Assembly: GCA_007258455.2 (NCBI GenBank)
Contig: VDFB02321259.1
Location: 181,501-245,500, forward strand
DNA from: Sequoia sempervirens
Taxonomy: Eukaryota > Streptophyta > Pinopsida > Cupressales > Cupressaceae
Direction of reading: 5' to 3'
DNA length: 64,000 nt
A program made the translations under genes and the position numbers. Positions 12,900 to 25,560 of this stretch are shown in pieces (positions within the stretch are counted from its first letter, which is position 1; each line of letters opens with the position of its first letter). Below the pieces are notes generated by a model. The model was not told the origin of the DNA. It searched no databases and was given only the letters and a program-made list of their open reading frames with translations.

Positions 12900-14390
12900 C
12901 TATCTTTCATAATTATAATAACATCTTAGAGCAAGCAGATCAAACCATTAACACAATCCTTAAAATTACACTACCTATCTCAAACCCTATTATCTCTCCT
13001 ATTGGTGAGGATGATATGATACAAGAAGATACAAGCATAGACAATCATGAAAACCATAATTTTTCTTCTCCCGATACCTCTCGAACTAGTGACAAAGGTA
13101 TCTTGGTGAAAGAAGATACAATCATTAGGAATCATGAGAGTCTGAATTGTCTCTCTCCTCCTCCCCCTCGGGAAGATATTATGACACAAGATGATGAGAC
13201 CATCAATACTAATTTAACTAGTCTCCATTCATCTCCCAACATCTCCCCTAGTTGTGAGAATGCTTTAGTGAAAGAGGATACAATCATGAAAAATAATGAA
13301 AATCACATTTGTATGAAGGACATGTGGATTGAAAGTGATAACATTATCTCTATCCTTCCTAATGTCCCTAACATTTGGAAAGACCTATTTGAACAAAAGC
13401 ATACAATCGTTCATAAGCATGAAAATCATAGTAGTCCTCTTGATGCCTCCCCTATCAGTGACAAAGCTATTTTACAAAATCTAATGATAGAATGTGATGA
13501 ACCTTTTGTTTGTACCACTCCTACTAGGATAGAAGTTATGGAACAAGGGAATGAGACCCTAGAAAACAAGAATGAAATCATGGAAAATCATGATGATCAC
13601 ACTTGTTCTTCTCCTAGTATCTCTATTATTGCTAAATAAGATACTTTTATTTTAGAAAATACAATCGATGAAAGTCATGAAAATATTAGTTTCCTCTCCT
13701 CCTCTAGGGAAAACATTATTGAAAAAGAGAATACCATCATTGATAAAAAATAAAACCCAACCATTGGTAAGTACATTACTTGTGATGAAGTCATTTTGGA
13801 AGAACCAACCTTTCAATGTCATGAACATCTAGTTTGTAGTTCCCCTAAAAACTCTCTTCCCAAGGAGGATATCATAGTGCAAGAAAATGATAACATTTAC
13901 AATAGTGATATAGTTTCCCTAGATGACAATGATGAAGTAACATTAGAATCTCCTTCACTAAGGGATGTTAATATTATGCAACCTCAACTCATCCTTTACC
14001 CACCTTCACACAAACCTCCAACTCAAAACAAACCTGAACTTATCCTTTACCTACCTAATAATAATGTTTTATAGCAACAGAGCTGTAATACCATTGCTCA
14101 TACATATAACACTAGAAAAGATATGCAACCATGAAAAAAATCTTCAACATCCCCCTCTTTTACTAACCCTATCTTACTATGTCATCCTCATTTACCTTCA
14201 CAAAATGGAAATGAGTATGATCTTGTTGCACAGCTTAAGAACACTCCTACTAAGATATCATTATGGGACATTATTCAAGCCTCCCCTCATTACCATAACA
14301 CGATTCAAAGTTATTTACAAAAAGTTCCTATCCCTTCTAATTCATAACTGAATGACATAGCAGCCATGATTCAATGAATAAATGCTAACA
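12900..14390 (+). pseudogene. gag-like acidic N-terminal region of the family B polyprotein
   Basis: A 207-codon frame at 13,016-13,639 continues, after stops, to about 14,080. It carries a loose repeat of about 30-45 residues of the form (V/Q)EDTI-x-NHE(N/S)H-x-SSP, so the protein was built by internal duplication. It is rich in D, E, N, S and H and is likely disordered. The position just upstream of a retropepsin-like domain suggests a gag-side segment of an LTR element. No matrix, capsid or nucleic-acid-binding motif is visible. Around 14,230-14,340 a short block resembles sequence near 40,640-40,700 in the second B-family copy. Confidence 0.5.
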
Positions 14391-14439
14391 TTTTTTTCCA
14401 CCAAAGTGAGCTCCCTCCTTTGGAAGTGTTACAACAACA

Positions 14440-14825
14440 TGATGCTTTCATGATAATAGTTAGATACATTAGAATAGGAATAAAGTGAACCCTTGTCAAT
14501 AATGGCTCTACTCTTAATGTGTGTAGCATAAAATTTTTGGATAGGCCTGGTGTGGATAAATTAAAAATTCAACCCGATTCTTTATTTGTTCATGGATTCG
14601 ACAATGTAGGAAAACAACTGCTTGGTGTGATCACTTTTCCTATTACAGCTAGAAATGCCATATTAGAAATACGATCCATGTTATATCTCATGATATTTCA
14701 TATAATATTCTTTTAGGAAGAGCATGGATTCATGCAATGAATTGGGTGCCTTCTACTCTTCACTGTGTAATAAAGTACATCTACAACAACAAACTATATA
14801 CACTCAAAGCTGATCCTTAACCAAA
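14440..14825 (+). pseudogene. retropepsin-like domain, family B copy 1
   Basis: The frame reads TLVNNGSTLNVCSIKFLD at the expected active-site position, followed by HGFDNVGKQLLGVITFPI. A frame change lies near the YNILLGRPW-type block (14,700-14,730). This is the fold order of a plant retrotransposon aspartic protease: D-[TS]-G loop, flap region, then the hydrophobic-G motif before 'PWIH'. The catalytic aspartate position is N here, so the copy is dead. The parallel copy at 40,824-41,190 is better preserved downstream and confirms the family. Confidence 0.7.
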
Positions 14826-15129
14826 TAGTTGTTTAAACATTGAGAAAGGCAAGGAAAATTCTTTGGCAACATTGACACCAACTTTACAAGTAGAACCCAT
14901 GAAAAAAAAAGACAAAGAAAAAAATATTTAAGAAGTCATGAAGCTATTAAAATATGATTGGGGTTCCTTAGATTTCACTTCATTCATGTGAGAATATGAG
15001 ATCATAAACAAATACTCTGAAGGGGGGAAAAAAAAGGTGGTAATGTCAACACAAAATTTGAAAGACCCTTCAAAAGCAACTACTTTAGAAAACAAAACAA
15101 ATTATACAAAAAAAATTGATGAAGTCGGT

Positions 15130-15840
15130 TATTAGAAACCACCAAATTCAAAAGAAATGAAAAGGCTTTATGGAAAAGGTTATGAAATTATGAAACAACT
15201 ATGATATAGTCGAAAAGTATGTGGTGCTAGAGAACAAGGTATCTATGTCCCTATAGAGCCTAACACGCAAGAAAAGAATAATAGTCTTGGTTATTGTCCT
15301 TCGAAAGAAACAAGCAAGCCTTCACTTAAAATGAACACTATTACAAAATATTCCTTTAAGCTAACTTTAACATTAGTTCATCCTGAATTGATAGACACTA
15401 GTGGTCTTGGTTTTTCTACTTTGAAAGAAATGAAAGAAACAAATAAATCCTCGCTTAATATCAATATCATAACTAAAAACACTAATGATTTGAATTTAAA
15501 AGATTTTACACCCTCGTATAAAGGAGAGTACACAATCTCGCAATCTAAAGAGTCTAGTGTAAGTATGACATCTTGTACTAAGAAAGAGATATCTTTGTCA
15601 CAAAATAAAGCAACATCTTTTGATTAAAATATTATCTTGTCGAGACTCCTACAAGATTATTTGATATATATCCATCCAACAACACGAAAGAAATTTTACT
15701 ACAAGAATTCATTTTGCACAATCATAGAGTTCATGGTCACTCTACTAATGAATGCAAGGCTTTCAGTAATAAAAATTCAACATTTTAAGGAGTGTGGTGC
15801 TCTTCCATATGTTGATGCACCTAGTACCTCTAGTTGATAT
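15130..15840 (+). pseudogene. G-patch domain and H-H-C knuckle-like motif, family B copy 1
   Basis: At about 15,150-15,265 the translation gives KGYEIMKQL and then CGAREQGIYVPIEPN, matching the better copy at 41,545-41,640 (GYELMRQLGYNGKGCGAREE). That has the spacing of a G-patch, a glycine-rich RNA/protein-binding module. A linker frame at 15,331-15,627 follows. Near 15,715-15,770, in a shifted frame, HNHRVHGHSTNECKAF resembles the H-x4-H-x4-C motif found at the end of plant gag-like proteins. Stops and frame changes show that the copy is dead. No reverse transcriptase or integrase follows. Confidence 0.6.
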
Positions 15841-17059
15841 TGATTTTCACTGTAGCATGTTTATCATTAATTATTTTGGCTCATCCCTGTGTTACACTAA
15901 TTAGGGGCAAGGGGTTCAGTAGCCTTGTCCTCGTATGTCACTTGTCATTATATCTTTTGGATAGTTGAACAACTTTCATGTACATATAAGAGAAACCTCG
16001 GGATGTGGACAACATACATTAAGTTGGCTCGCATGTGACATATTGAGTTATACATTTTGGGGGCAATCCCTCTTTTCCTTTTCATGATGTAGCTTATTGG
16101 AAAAATATGACCTAGCATAGGGATTTTTGAGTAGGCTCTCATATCTTCTTCTACTTTAAAGCAATTTTCCATAGAAATGGTGTTAGAAACCACTTTAAAG
16201 TGGCAGAAACATCAAAAATCATGTTTCACTATGTGATTTTCTTTATTCTTGTAATGTGTCCTTTTCATGGTGGTGTCATTGGGTTTGATTTCCTCTAAGA
16301 GTGTGATATTTCTTTGACTTTTCCTCTCTTGGAGACATTGAGCATGATGTTCCCTAATATGAGACCTTACATGAACTAAGAAAAAATCCCTTTTAACATA
16401 CTTTACACTACTTTTGCATTTACATTTTTAGTTATATGGCCACCTTGCATAACACACTTTGCTTTCCTATAGAGCCATCTTGTTTGTTCATGAGTATCAA
16501 AAATAAGAAGCTTTTCTTTCCTCATGAAGCTCAAAGTTCATTATTATGTGGAGCCTTATCAAAGTTATCAAGAGGTGTAACTTTGGTTTGGTTGAATGGG
16601 AAAATGAAATTGGGCATGACTTTCCCATAGCAACTTTCTTGAGTGTTTGGGAACCTACTAGCAATGTGTTTATGTGTCTCACCTCTTTAGATACTCACCC
16701 AATGGATAGCTTGAAGTTTCGTTGCCTCAGAGTGAGCATTCATTTTTGCAAAAACAGCTTAGATTTGATTCACATCACATTGGACAAATGATCGAAGCTT
16801 GACACACCTCTTTTTTATTTTGCTTTCGTTTCTTCTTTATGTCTTTGACATTGCATATTTGTGTATCTTGATGTTGCATACCATACACCTTGTGTGTGTC
16901 CTTTTGTGCTTATGTTAATTTGATGTAGGATCTTGGATATTGGGGGCTTGACCACCTCCTTTGATCTTTGTTATCCTAGACCATCTGCATTGGTACAATT
17001 GGTCCCCTCTTGAATGTCTACTTTAGTGTGAGTTTGAAAAATGTCATCATTTACATTTT
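15841..17059 (+). other. 3' untranslated region of family B copy 1
   Basis: Non-coding. Blocks around 16,430-16,640 match 52,495-52,690 of element C and so mark the shared 3' part of these elements. The words near 17,025-17,070 correspond to the polypurine-tract region of element C (53,060-53,100), but the tract itself is degraded. Small ORFs here are not supported. Confidence 0.55.
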
Positions 17060-17403
17060 CACACTTAATTTGGGAATGGTTAACATTAAAATGAACCTAA
17101 TGTCACCTTAATCTAGTGTTGTAATATGTTTTACACATTCACATTGCATTTAAGGCCCTTTTAACCTAAATTGACCTAATTTTTCCTTAATTTAATGTTG
17201 TAAAGTGTATTTATTTACACCTTCACATTAAGTCTTGGGCCCTTGTAAAATAAATGAACCAATTTAACCCTTATTTAGGGTGTTGTAAAGTGTTGTATCA
17301 CACTTTCACACTTTTCTATGGTTTTCCTTACTAATTGGGCTTATCTATGCCTTAATTGGCCCTAATTTGCATCCACAGGCCTTAATTAATACATCTTTCT
17401 AGG
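17060..17403 (+). repeat. LTR of family B, copy 2, left part
   Basis: From about 17,255 the sequence matches 7,485-7,630. The earlier part resembles the inverted B-type LTR near 44,600-44,750 read on the minus strand. The match to copy 1 stops at 17,403, exactly where element A begins, and resumes at 38,821. The left end is approximate. Confidence 0.75.
17399..17403. repeat. target-site duplication of element A, left
   Basis: CTAGG here and CCAGG at 38,821-38,825 flank element A. The uninterrupted LTR copy reads caagg at 7,626-7,630. Five bases is normal for Ty3/gypsy integrase. Confidence 0.8.
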
Positions 17404-18680
17404 TGTATGAACCCCAATCCCAATACCTACAAAACAAAATGAACAAACATATTAGAAGATGAAATACCAGCAAGAACAAGGATTCCCCATGAAATCCATT
17501 AGCATAGTTTAAAAATAGGAAAGAAGAATGAAGAACACAAATGAAATAGATTAAAATCCTATCAAAACAAGCAAACTCTTGATCCCATGGGGTAAGTGGT
17601 GCTAATTTGATGTAAAAATTGGCCCTTTCCCAACTCCTATGATGCAAGATTAATGTGTGATGGAGAGTGATCCACTTTGTTGATGCTTGATGAGTTATCC
17701 AATAGAAAAATATACATAACCTAGCTATGAACTCAATGATAATGGATGGAATTTGCTAATGATTTGAGCATAGTAAGTTTACTCAAATTGTGGATGATCA
17801 AATGAGGAGATTAGCCTCTTATTTATAGAGTGCTAAGATGGATGAATGTTAAAAATAGACAAATATGGGACTAAGAATTAGCCAATGGAAAAGTGCCACT
17901 TGTCAACTTGTGAATGGATGGAGGATGTGCAAGTTTTGAGGATTGTGCCAATAAATGCATACATTTGAATTTTGAAATTGTTGAAATGACATGCAAGAGG
18001 GAAGGAAGAATGCATTGAATGCCACTTGGCTCAAGGCAAAGGACATGTAAGAGAGAGTAAATGCCTTGTTGGAAGGACTTATCCCACTTGGATTTTGAAT
18101 TCAAATTTGGGGAATATTCCTTAAAAGATGCCTTGTTGAAGGAAAATAGAGATTTAATAAATCAAATAATTCTATTTTCATGTGCAAGTGGTAAAAGATA
18201 GAAGATGGGACATGAGAGGAGATTAAATTAATAAAATTTAGTTAATTTAATGAAGGGGTTAAATGATGTGACCTATTTGACTTAAATTTATGGATTTATT
18301 TAAATCAAATATGAGAAGAATGTGATAAGGGATTAATTAAATAAAGATTTTGATTTATTTAATTAAAAGATATGATGTTAGATTAAACTAAATAAGGTTT
18401 TAATTTATTTAATTTAATAGATAGAATTAAGAGATTTAATCAAATAAAATTAATTATTTAATTAAATAAGATAATTAGAACAAAATGGTTAATTTAATTA
18501 TCGAGAAGAGGTGACTTAATTAGATAACCAATTTATTTAATGAAGAGAGGAATATTGATGATTTTAATCAGATAAGGGTATTTTATTAAATGGTTAGACT
18601 GAAGGATGATTCAAGATGAAATTATGTTAGTGGTGAGAATCAGATGTCCAATGTCAATCAGTACATTTTATGTGTTTACA
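17404..18680 (-). repeat. element A LTR, left (3' LTR of the element)
   Basis: Runs from TGTATGAACCCC to GTGTTTACA on the plus strand and aligns throughout with 37,548-38,820, with scattered substitutions and small indels. Its inner edge touches a polypurine tract on the minus strand, which makes this the 3' LTR of the element. Confidence 0.93.
17819..17829 (-). promoter_or_regulatory. TATA-like box in element A LTR
   Basis: The minus strand reads CTATAAATAAG. The matching site in the other LTR is CTATAAAGAAG near 37,957-37,967. The position inside the LTR fits a U3 promoter transcribing toward gag. Confidence 0.5.
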
Positions 18681-18695
18681 TTTTGCCCCTCTTTG
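18681..18695 (-). other. polypurine tract of element A
   Basis: The minus strand reads AAAGAGGGGCAAAA directly before the LTR, the site that primes plus-strand DNA in LTR elements. Its position fixes the element's minus orientation. Confidence 0.85.
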
Positions 18696-19689
18696 AAGCA
18701 ATGCACTCGTTGCATTGGTTCATAGAATAAATGATCTCGATCAAAGCCAAAAAAAAATTGTTTTCAAAATCTTGCCCTACTACTGCCTGGCGAGAGAAAA
18801 CATGCCAATATATTGCCCCCTCGAGAGATTGGACGAAAATTTTGAAATTTGGGCAATCTCGTGAAAAAAGAAGACAAGGTGCCTAATAGGTCCAAAAAGG
18901 CTCTAGGAGGCCAAAAACATGTCTAAACGCAATAAAACGATGTAAAACAGGTCTCAACTAGAAGAAAAAAAGGTTCAAGGGTCCAAAACCCTAGCAGGAT
19001 AGCCAATCAGGGTGAAAAAACCCTAATTTTCAAGCTTAAAAACGCTTTGAGGGGTCACTTCCAATTCATTTACACACACAACCCTCTAGCAACTTTGAGA
19101 TTTGAGCTCTAACCTCCTAATGATATGGCGCAATGATAGCTATCGATTCACATTTATGACCGAGTTCAAACATACCAATGGCCACCTAGCATTGGGGCAT
19201 TGATAAATGATCCTTACTTGAGCTTTATTTCTCATTTTTTGCGTTCATTTAATGCATTTAAAGCTAGCTCTTCTGCAGCGATGCTATATAGAACTGCTCA
19301 AAAATCAAACTACGCCACTCAGTGCCAGATTACGCTGCAGTGGTGGAGTTTGGAGTTTGGAAATAAACTCAAAACTCTAATGCTGATGTCATGGCTCGCG
19401 GGGTCATTTCCAAAGTGCGACACGGCGGTGCTAAATCAAATAGGAATCTTTCCAAATTACATCGCTTGGAAGAAAAGTGCACCGCGGTGGTGCGCTTTTG
19501 GCATTTTGTTCCCTAGCATCGCAATTTGAAAAAAAATCAAACTGCGACGCCTTCATGGATAGCGACGCTGGAGTGATTTTTTGGACACTTGGTATGAATT
19601 TTTTTAAAAATATTTTAACATGGTGACCTTCCTTGATGTAGGATTCAGCGAGGGAGCTCTATTCCCAAGATCACAGGTCACGGAAACTT
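18696..19689. other. element A sequence between polypurine tract and PMD relic
   Basis: Non-coding as far as I can see. A GC-richer block at about 19,250-19,570 carries repeated short words such as 'gcgacgc', 'gcggtg' and 'atcaaactgcgacgc'. A similar block lies at 37,170-37,470, next to the other LTR. Confidence 0.5.
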
Positions 19690-21425
19690 CTTGGTTACTT
19701 GTGAGACCTCAGTGACAGAGAGTAGGATTGATTACATGACATGGGGTTGTGGCAAATCGCCTATGCAACACCTGTGTACTCACCTTGGGATGATGTCAGC
19801 GCTTTCCGAGAGATGGCACAACGAGACCTCATCCTTCCACCTTCCTACCGGTGAGACCACCATCACTTTCGAGGACATGTGGTGCATCCTGAGATTGTCA
19901 ATTCATTGTTGGTGCATTATTTTTGATATGGATGTTGGGCGAGACGCTTGCCACATAGTATTTGCTAGAGAGGATGTTATCTTTTGTGAGGTTCAGATTG
20001 ACCTTAAGCATCATAGGTCTCTAGCCTCTCCCTTCTTCTTAGTTGTTGTGGCCATCATTTCAGGTCTTGTTGCCCCAGATCGGAAAGGCTGGTACTTTAG
20101 TTCTAGTTGGGGACTCTACTAGGAGCGCATGGTGATGCGCGATAGGCCTACTCATTTTTCTTAGGGGCATGTTCTTCTTTTTTCACTTTAGAGAGACTTA
20201 CATGAGTACGTGTATCTCTATGGCAAAGCACTTAGGGTAGGTGTTACACTTCTCCAAGTATGGGCATGGGAGCACATCATTGTTCTTCGACCGCGAGTTG
20301 TTGTAGTATCGATGGGGCCTGATGATCCCCTTGTGTGGGGTTACAGAGGTGGTGTTTCCTTCACACACAGAGGTGAGCATAGGATTCCCTACTGGAGAAG
20401 AGTCCTAGATGTGATGTAGGTTTTCACATGGCACCCATACCTTGATCGGCCTAGATGGGTCGACAATGCATAGTAGATTTTCTTTGCTTGTTAGGACCCA
20501 TTTATGTAGGGCAGAAGCATACCATGGTGGAGAGATACTTTCCCGAGCGCGTTCAGTGCCAATTCGGTAAGCCAAAGGACTGGCCAAATGATGATTATGT
20601 AGCAGTATTTTCCCCACTATGTCACAGGCTTCATGGGGTCAATACATTCCTACTTTCGAGGCTATTGATAGCTATAGATAGTTGGTGGCCCAGCCATTGG
20701 TTTACAATCAGAGGCCTATGGATCCATGCATCACACAAGCGTATAGAGACTGGTTCCAGCTTGCCCTGCAGTTGATAGTTCCAAGAGAAGTCCCCACTCG
20801 GTGGAGGATAAGGGGAAGAGGGGGAGGATGAGGATAGAGAGATGGTGTACAGTAGGACCAACTAGTTAGGGTTCCACCTCATCCAAATTAGGCTGATGTT
20901 CAGATCCAAGACTAGAAACAGGTGCCATCTAGGCAGTAGGATTAGGCAAGTGCACTACCACAAGTTGAGGGTGAGGATCAGTCTCACGTCCATCCTCCAC
21001 AAGCATATCCAATAGGGTAGCCAGATCTCAGAGACACACTGATAGCACAGCTATAGGGTTAGGTTCAGACTTTGACAGGGGAGAGGGATCAGGCCAAGAC
21101 CGAGAGAGACCAGGCTAGGGCCGAGAGAGACTAGGCCATTTTGCAGAGGTAGCCTGCAAAGCTATAGGCGGCCTCAAAGATGGGCCAACGATAGTTGTTG
21201 GAGAGCATGGCAACCTCCTCCTCTTAGAGCACAGTGTCCATTCGGTCTTACTGGGAGGCCATCCGGGAGGCGGATTATTACCACATGCACTATCATTAGA
21301 CCATGCCTAGAGCAAAGTGGGCCCTAGACTACTTATAGCAGACCAGCCACAGACCAGCATAGGGTCATGGTGATAGGGTTGACGACAACATATAGGATGG
21401 GTAGACCTTGTTTTGATCGAGATGA
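19690..21425 (+). pseudogene. plant mobile domain (PMD) protein relic, antisense to gag-pol
   Basis: The frame at 19,691-20,122 reads MMSALSERWHNETSSFHLP then TGETTITFEDMWCIL, the start of the plant mobile domain (aminotransferase-like PMD family). Near 20,455-20,620 another frame gives VERYFPERVQCQFGK, the conserved ERV-x-x-QFG block of the same family. A basic GRGGG segment (about 20,800) and an ERDQA heptad-like coiled coil (about 21,070-21,150) follow. YWEAIREADYYHMHYH lies near 21,250. The total is about 570 codons, with many TAG stops and frame changes. PMDs occur in host silencing factors and in transposons. Here it lies inside an LTR element on the opposite strand from pol, like the extra antisense ORFs known from Tat-type elements. 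Confidence 0.75.
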
Positions 21426-21524
21426 TACTTTTTTTGCCTTATGGGCTTCTTTTTGATAGCCTGATGGGCCTTTTTGTACTTATTGACACACATGTACAGT
21501 GATCTAATTATTTTGTACTATGAC

Positions 21525-22575
21525 AGTTATCCGATGATGATATATATGAGAATGACTTTGATATGATGTAATGTGATATGTATCATTTATTTATTCATTT
21601 ATGGATGGTTATATTTCTATATGGTATGCAATGATGTTATGATGTGATGATGTATGCATTATGAATAGATCTTATATTATGTTGTTTATTTATGATATGC
21701 AGATGGATTTATATGATATTTGATTTGAATGGATGATGGTGTATGTCTATATGATGATCTATTTATGTTGATTCAAATGATATGTGATATGAAATGTAAT
21801 ATGCAAAATGATATGGCGATGATCTATGGTGTATACGTGAAATGATATGTGAACCATGCTTATATAAAATGATTATGGATGGATGTATGCTTTGCAAGTA
21901 ATGGATTTCTTTATGTTCCTATTTATGCTTATAATGATGTGGAATGATTTATGCAAATGATTGTGATGTTTTTTTATGAAGTGTTCTATATGATATGGAT
22001 GACTAATGGATGATATAATGCGGTGTAAATGCAATGGTCATGTTTTATATGATATGTATTGATGATGCAAATGAGATGGTTTTAAGATGCTTAGAATAAC
22101 AAATATATCATCCTAAACATGTTAAATGATAATGTGATGTATGCAATGCATTTAATGTGATGTGATGTAATATATGAAATGATATGTTAATGCAAAGTGG
22201 TATGGTGATGTTTTATGCAAAATGAATGTAATGTGGGAGATGACCTTATGATGTTTATGCGATGTGAATATGCAATGGACTATCTATAATGCTCATGTAC
22301 CTATTATGTTTGATTATACAGTAGATGGAAATGTGCAATGTTTATGAAATATTTATGCAAATGAATGTAATGCGATAGTTCATATGATGAATGCAATGTA
22401 ATGTAAAAAAATGGATGCAATTTAATGAGAAAGGGATGTGCTTATCTATGCTTATAATAACATGTTTATATGATGATGGAAATGCAATGCATATGTTTTA
22501 TATATGATAAGTTTATGCAATATGCTAATGATTTGTGGATGTAGGATCGATGACGACGATGATGATGATGATGAA
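21525..22575. repeat. ATG-rich, cytosine-poor low-complexity tract
   Basis: About 1 kb built from words such as atgatg, tgatatg, tatgcaa and aatgtaatg, with very few C on the plus strand. The period is not constant, so it is not a simple tandem repeat. It ends in a short (GAT)n run near 22,548-22,573. It sits in the untranslated part of element A between the PMD relic and the integrase end. Confidence 0.8.
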
Positions 22576-24527
22576 CTGTCATAGTACTTTGTTAGAGTGA
22601 TGATTAAGAAGGAATGAAAGAGAAGAATTCATTTCAACAAGACACAAGATGGTGAATATGAAAATGATAATGACTACTTGCTGAGGAGTTGGGATTTTCA
22701 AAGGGCCAATTTTCTTATGTTTGATAACACATGTGGTACGATGCATCAAGGTATAGAGAACCAAGATGGCATTGTACCTAATGTGATGGACTTTGACTTG
22801 ACAATCAAATAGGAGTATTCTTGTTCACACTTGACATACATAAAACTTGCTAGGATGCACTTTAGAAGTTTTAAACACCTCAGACCAAAACACAAAAAGG
22901 TATAGCCTATCAATGCAATAGTCAACAAGTTACCCAAAAAACCCTCCATACATACCTATCAAAGCAAGTATTCACCAAGTTATATTACAAGAACATCCAA
23001 CAAGCATAGTAGGAAAAAGATAATGATCTTTACCCCATTCCTATTTCTCTAATTCCTCTGTTCAGATATCATCGAGAAGTCCTTGAAATGGGCACAATAA
23101 GATAAGTCAAAAAGATAAAGATAAGGTAAACAAACAAGCTAATGTTCTTCAATACTGCTAACCAAAAGGGGATGCGTTTTTAAGGATAAGAACTGAAACT
23201 ATTGCCAAAAGATAATGCCCATTGTAGGAAGGATGCATCCTAGGACATGTTAGTGGATGGTGACATGCCATTTCGTTTATCCAAAGTGTTCTTTCAAATG
23301 ATTGATATGGGACCAATTGGATGATAGGTTATCAACACAAAGAGTTGACCAACTTACTTACGTACTGACTTAGACTTGAGACTTGATGCTTTGAGTTTTC
23401 ACTTTTCACCTGCTAGACTTGTTTCTACTTGTCTCACCAAAGGTTGAGGATGACAATTGTTTATTATGAGTGATGTTATTGTCGGTGCAAGTGAGATGAG
23501 ACAGATGGATTTTCTCAAATATTTGGATGTTTTTGGTATTTTTTAAGATTTTGTAAATGTTTTGATTTTCCATTTTTTTGAATTTTTTTGGGGTTTTCTA
23601 AGATTTTGACCAAGAGACTAACCTAAGGACCTATCCTAGGGGCCTTAGGGACTGATCAAGATATTAGCCTTGCCTGCGTTATACATGCAAAGACCATGTA
23701 GTTCGACTGACAACTTAACTAGTTTACAAATGACGATACACATGATGAAATGTCAGTTTATTATGACAGACTCCTAAAGGACTGACCTAAGTGTCTTGGG
23801 GGATGATCAAAGATCAACCTTGCCTACGTTCAAGGCTCAGAGACCCATATTTCAACAAGATGACTTTGTTTTTGAATTTCTAACAGACTTTTGACCTGTT
23901 TTGGATTTTGATATGTTTTGAATATTTTTTGGATTTTGTGTTTTTATGATGTTTTTGGATTTTTTGATTTTTCTGATGTTTTTTTATTTTTTTATTTTAG
24001 GACCTCAAGAATATACATGAATCTAATCTAATGAGAACATGCCCCCAATGTGATGCAATAGACTACTTTGATAAAGGTAGGACAAACTGACCTTGCAGAT
24101 GGGCTGAGTAGTACTAGGAGGGATCATGATACAAACATAGGACCAAGCTATGATGTGGATGCGGGTGGGTGAGTATTGGATGGAGATCTGAATGTGATGG
24201 ATGATGGCCATGCAATGGATAGATGATGCATAACAAGTCATAAAGGTCCTAGTGGATGGAAAGTGCTTATTTACACAAGGCGCCTGTTTGCCAGGTTTTC
24301 ACCAAGGTACTTGTCCAAAGTGCCACCGAAGTGGTTTTCACTAGAGGACGGTTTTTCTCTGTATTGTTTTAAATCCTTTTTCTAATTTTTTTTTTTAGAT
24401 TTTTTTCTTTTTTGATTTTTTTTGTTGTCACCAAGACGCATGTTTGCTAGGTTTTTACCAAGGTAATCATTTTTTTAGGACATTTTCTAATTTTTTTTTG
24501 GATTTTTGGTTCTATACCTTGAAAGAT
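22576..24527 (-). other. element A untranslated region downstream of pol
   Basis: No supported ORF. It contains two loosely duplicated segments: about 23,620-23,700 with 23,765-23,850 (shared 'gaccta...cctaggggcctt' and 'gccttgcct.cgtt' words), and about 24,270-24,310 with 24,425-24,465 (shared 'caaggcgc.tgtttgccaggtttt' words). T-rich runs occur near 23,930-24,000 and 24,380-24,500. Confidence 0.55.
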
Positions 24528-25560
24528 TTAGGCATAAAACTTTTTGAGATGAGAGCTATTCATGGGTTGTTGCAGAGGTTCCCCTTTGGGTGTTGATAAC
24601 TGATATACCCTTGACTTATAACTTGCTGTGATAATGAATGGTCCCAACCAATTGGGTTCAAATTTTCCTTTGCTACTTGGTTTTGGGACATTCTTTTGAT
24701 TCTCCTTTAATACTTGTTCTCTAACTTGGAAAGTCTTGCTTCTGATTTTCTTATTATAGATTATTTTGAATCTATTCTGATAGAATTGCAAATTATTTAG
24801 AGCATCCATATGCTGCTCATCCAGTAGCTCTAGCTCGTTTAGTCTTGATACTCAATACTCTTCATCTGTGATGAGGTTTTGCAGTGATATCCTAAGTGAT
24901 GGGAGCTTGATCTAAATGGGGAGTACTGCTTCTAATCAATCGACTAGGGAGAAGGGGGTGGTACTAGTAGGTGTCCAGATGCTAGTTCAATAGGCCCTGA
25001 GGGTGGGATTAAGCTGCAAATGCCAGTCACGACCTACGTCATTGACTATTTTCTTAAGGATTTTCAAAATGGTTTTATTAGTTGCTTTTGCTTGGCCATT
25101 ACATTGGGGATAGTATGCGATGGAGAAGTGATGTTGGATTTTAAATTTTTCACATAAGTTGCAGACATCCTAATTTTTGAATGGTGTTCCATTATCTAAG
25201 ATAATGGCTTGTGGGACACCCTAGTGACAGATGAGATAGTTTAGGATGAACTTTGATATCTGCTTCCTGGTTATATACATCATGGGTATGGCTTCCACCC
25301 ATTTAGTAAAGTACTCTATGGCAGTTATGATGAACATGTGTCTTTTAGATGAAGTGAGTGTGATTTTTCCAATGAGATCAAGTCCCCACTATGAAAAGGG
25401 CCATGGTGTGACAATGGGATGAAGTCCTTGAGCTGAAGCATGGATGAGGTCCCCATGCTGCTAACATTGTAGACACCTTTTGACATAGTCATGTTCCTCT
25501 ATTTCCATTGTAGTCATGTACTTCAGTTAGAGCGGTCAATTCCTCCTCAACGTTTAAGCA
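24528..25560 (-). pseudogene. integrase domain of element A
   Basis: Reading the minus strand, a zinc-binding segment (CLQC then QHGDLIH, with a stop between) lies near 25,440-25,510. The core includes LDNGTPF near 25,180-25,201 (second catalytic aspartate) and YPQCNGQAKATNKT near 25,068-25,112 (leading to the catalytic glutamate region). The C-terminal part is an open 93-codon frame at 24,528-24,809 with FEPNWLGPFII, the usual DNA-binding tail of gypsy integrases. Several stops and shifts disrupt the core. It would insert element cDNA with a 5-bp stagger. Confidence 0.85.
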
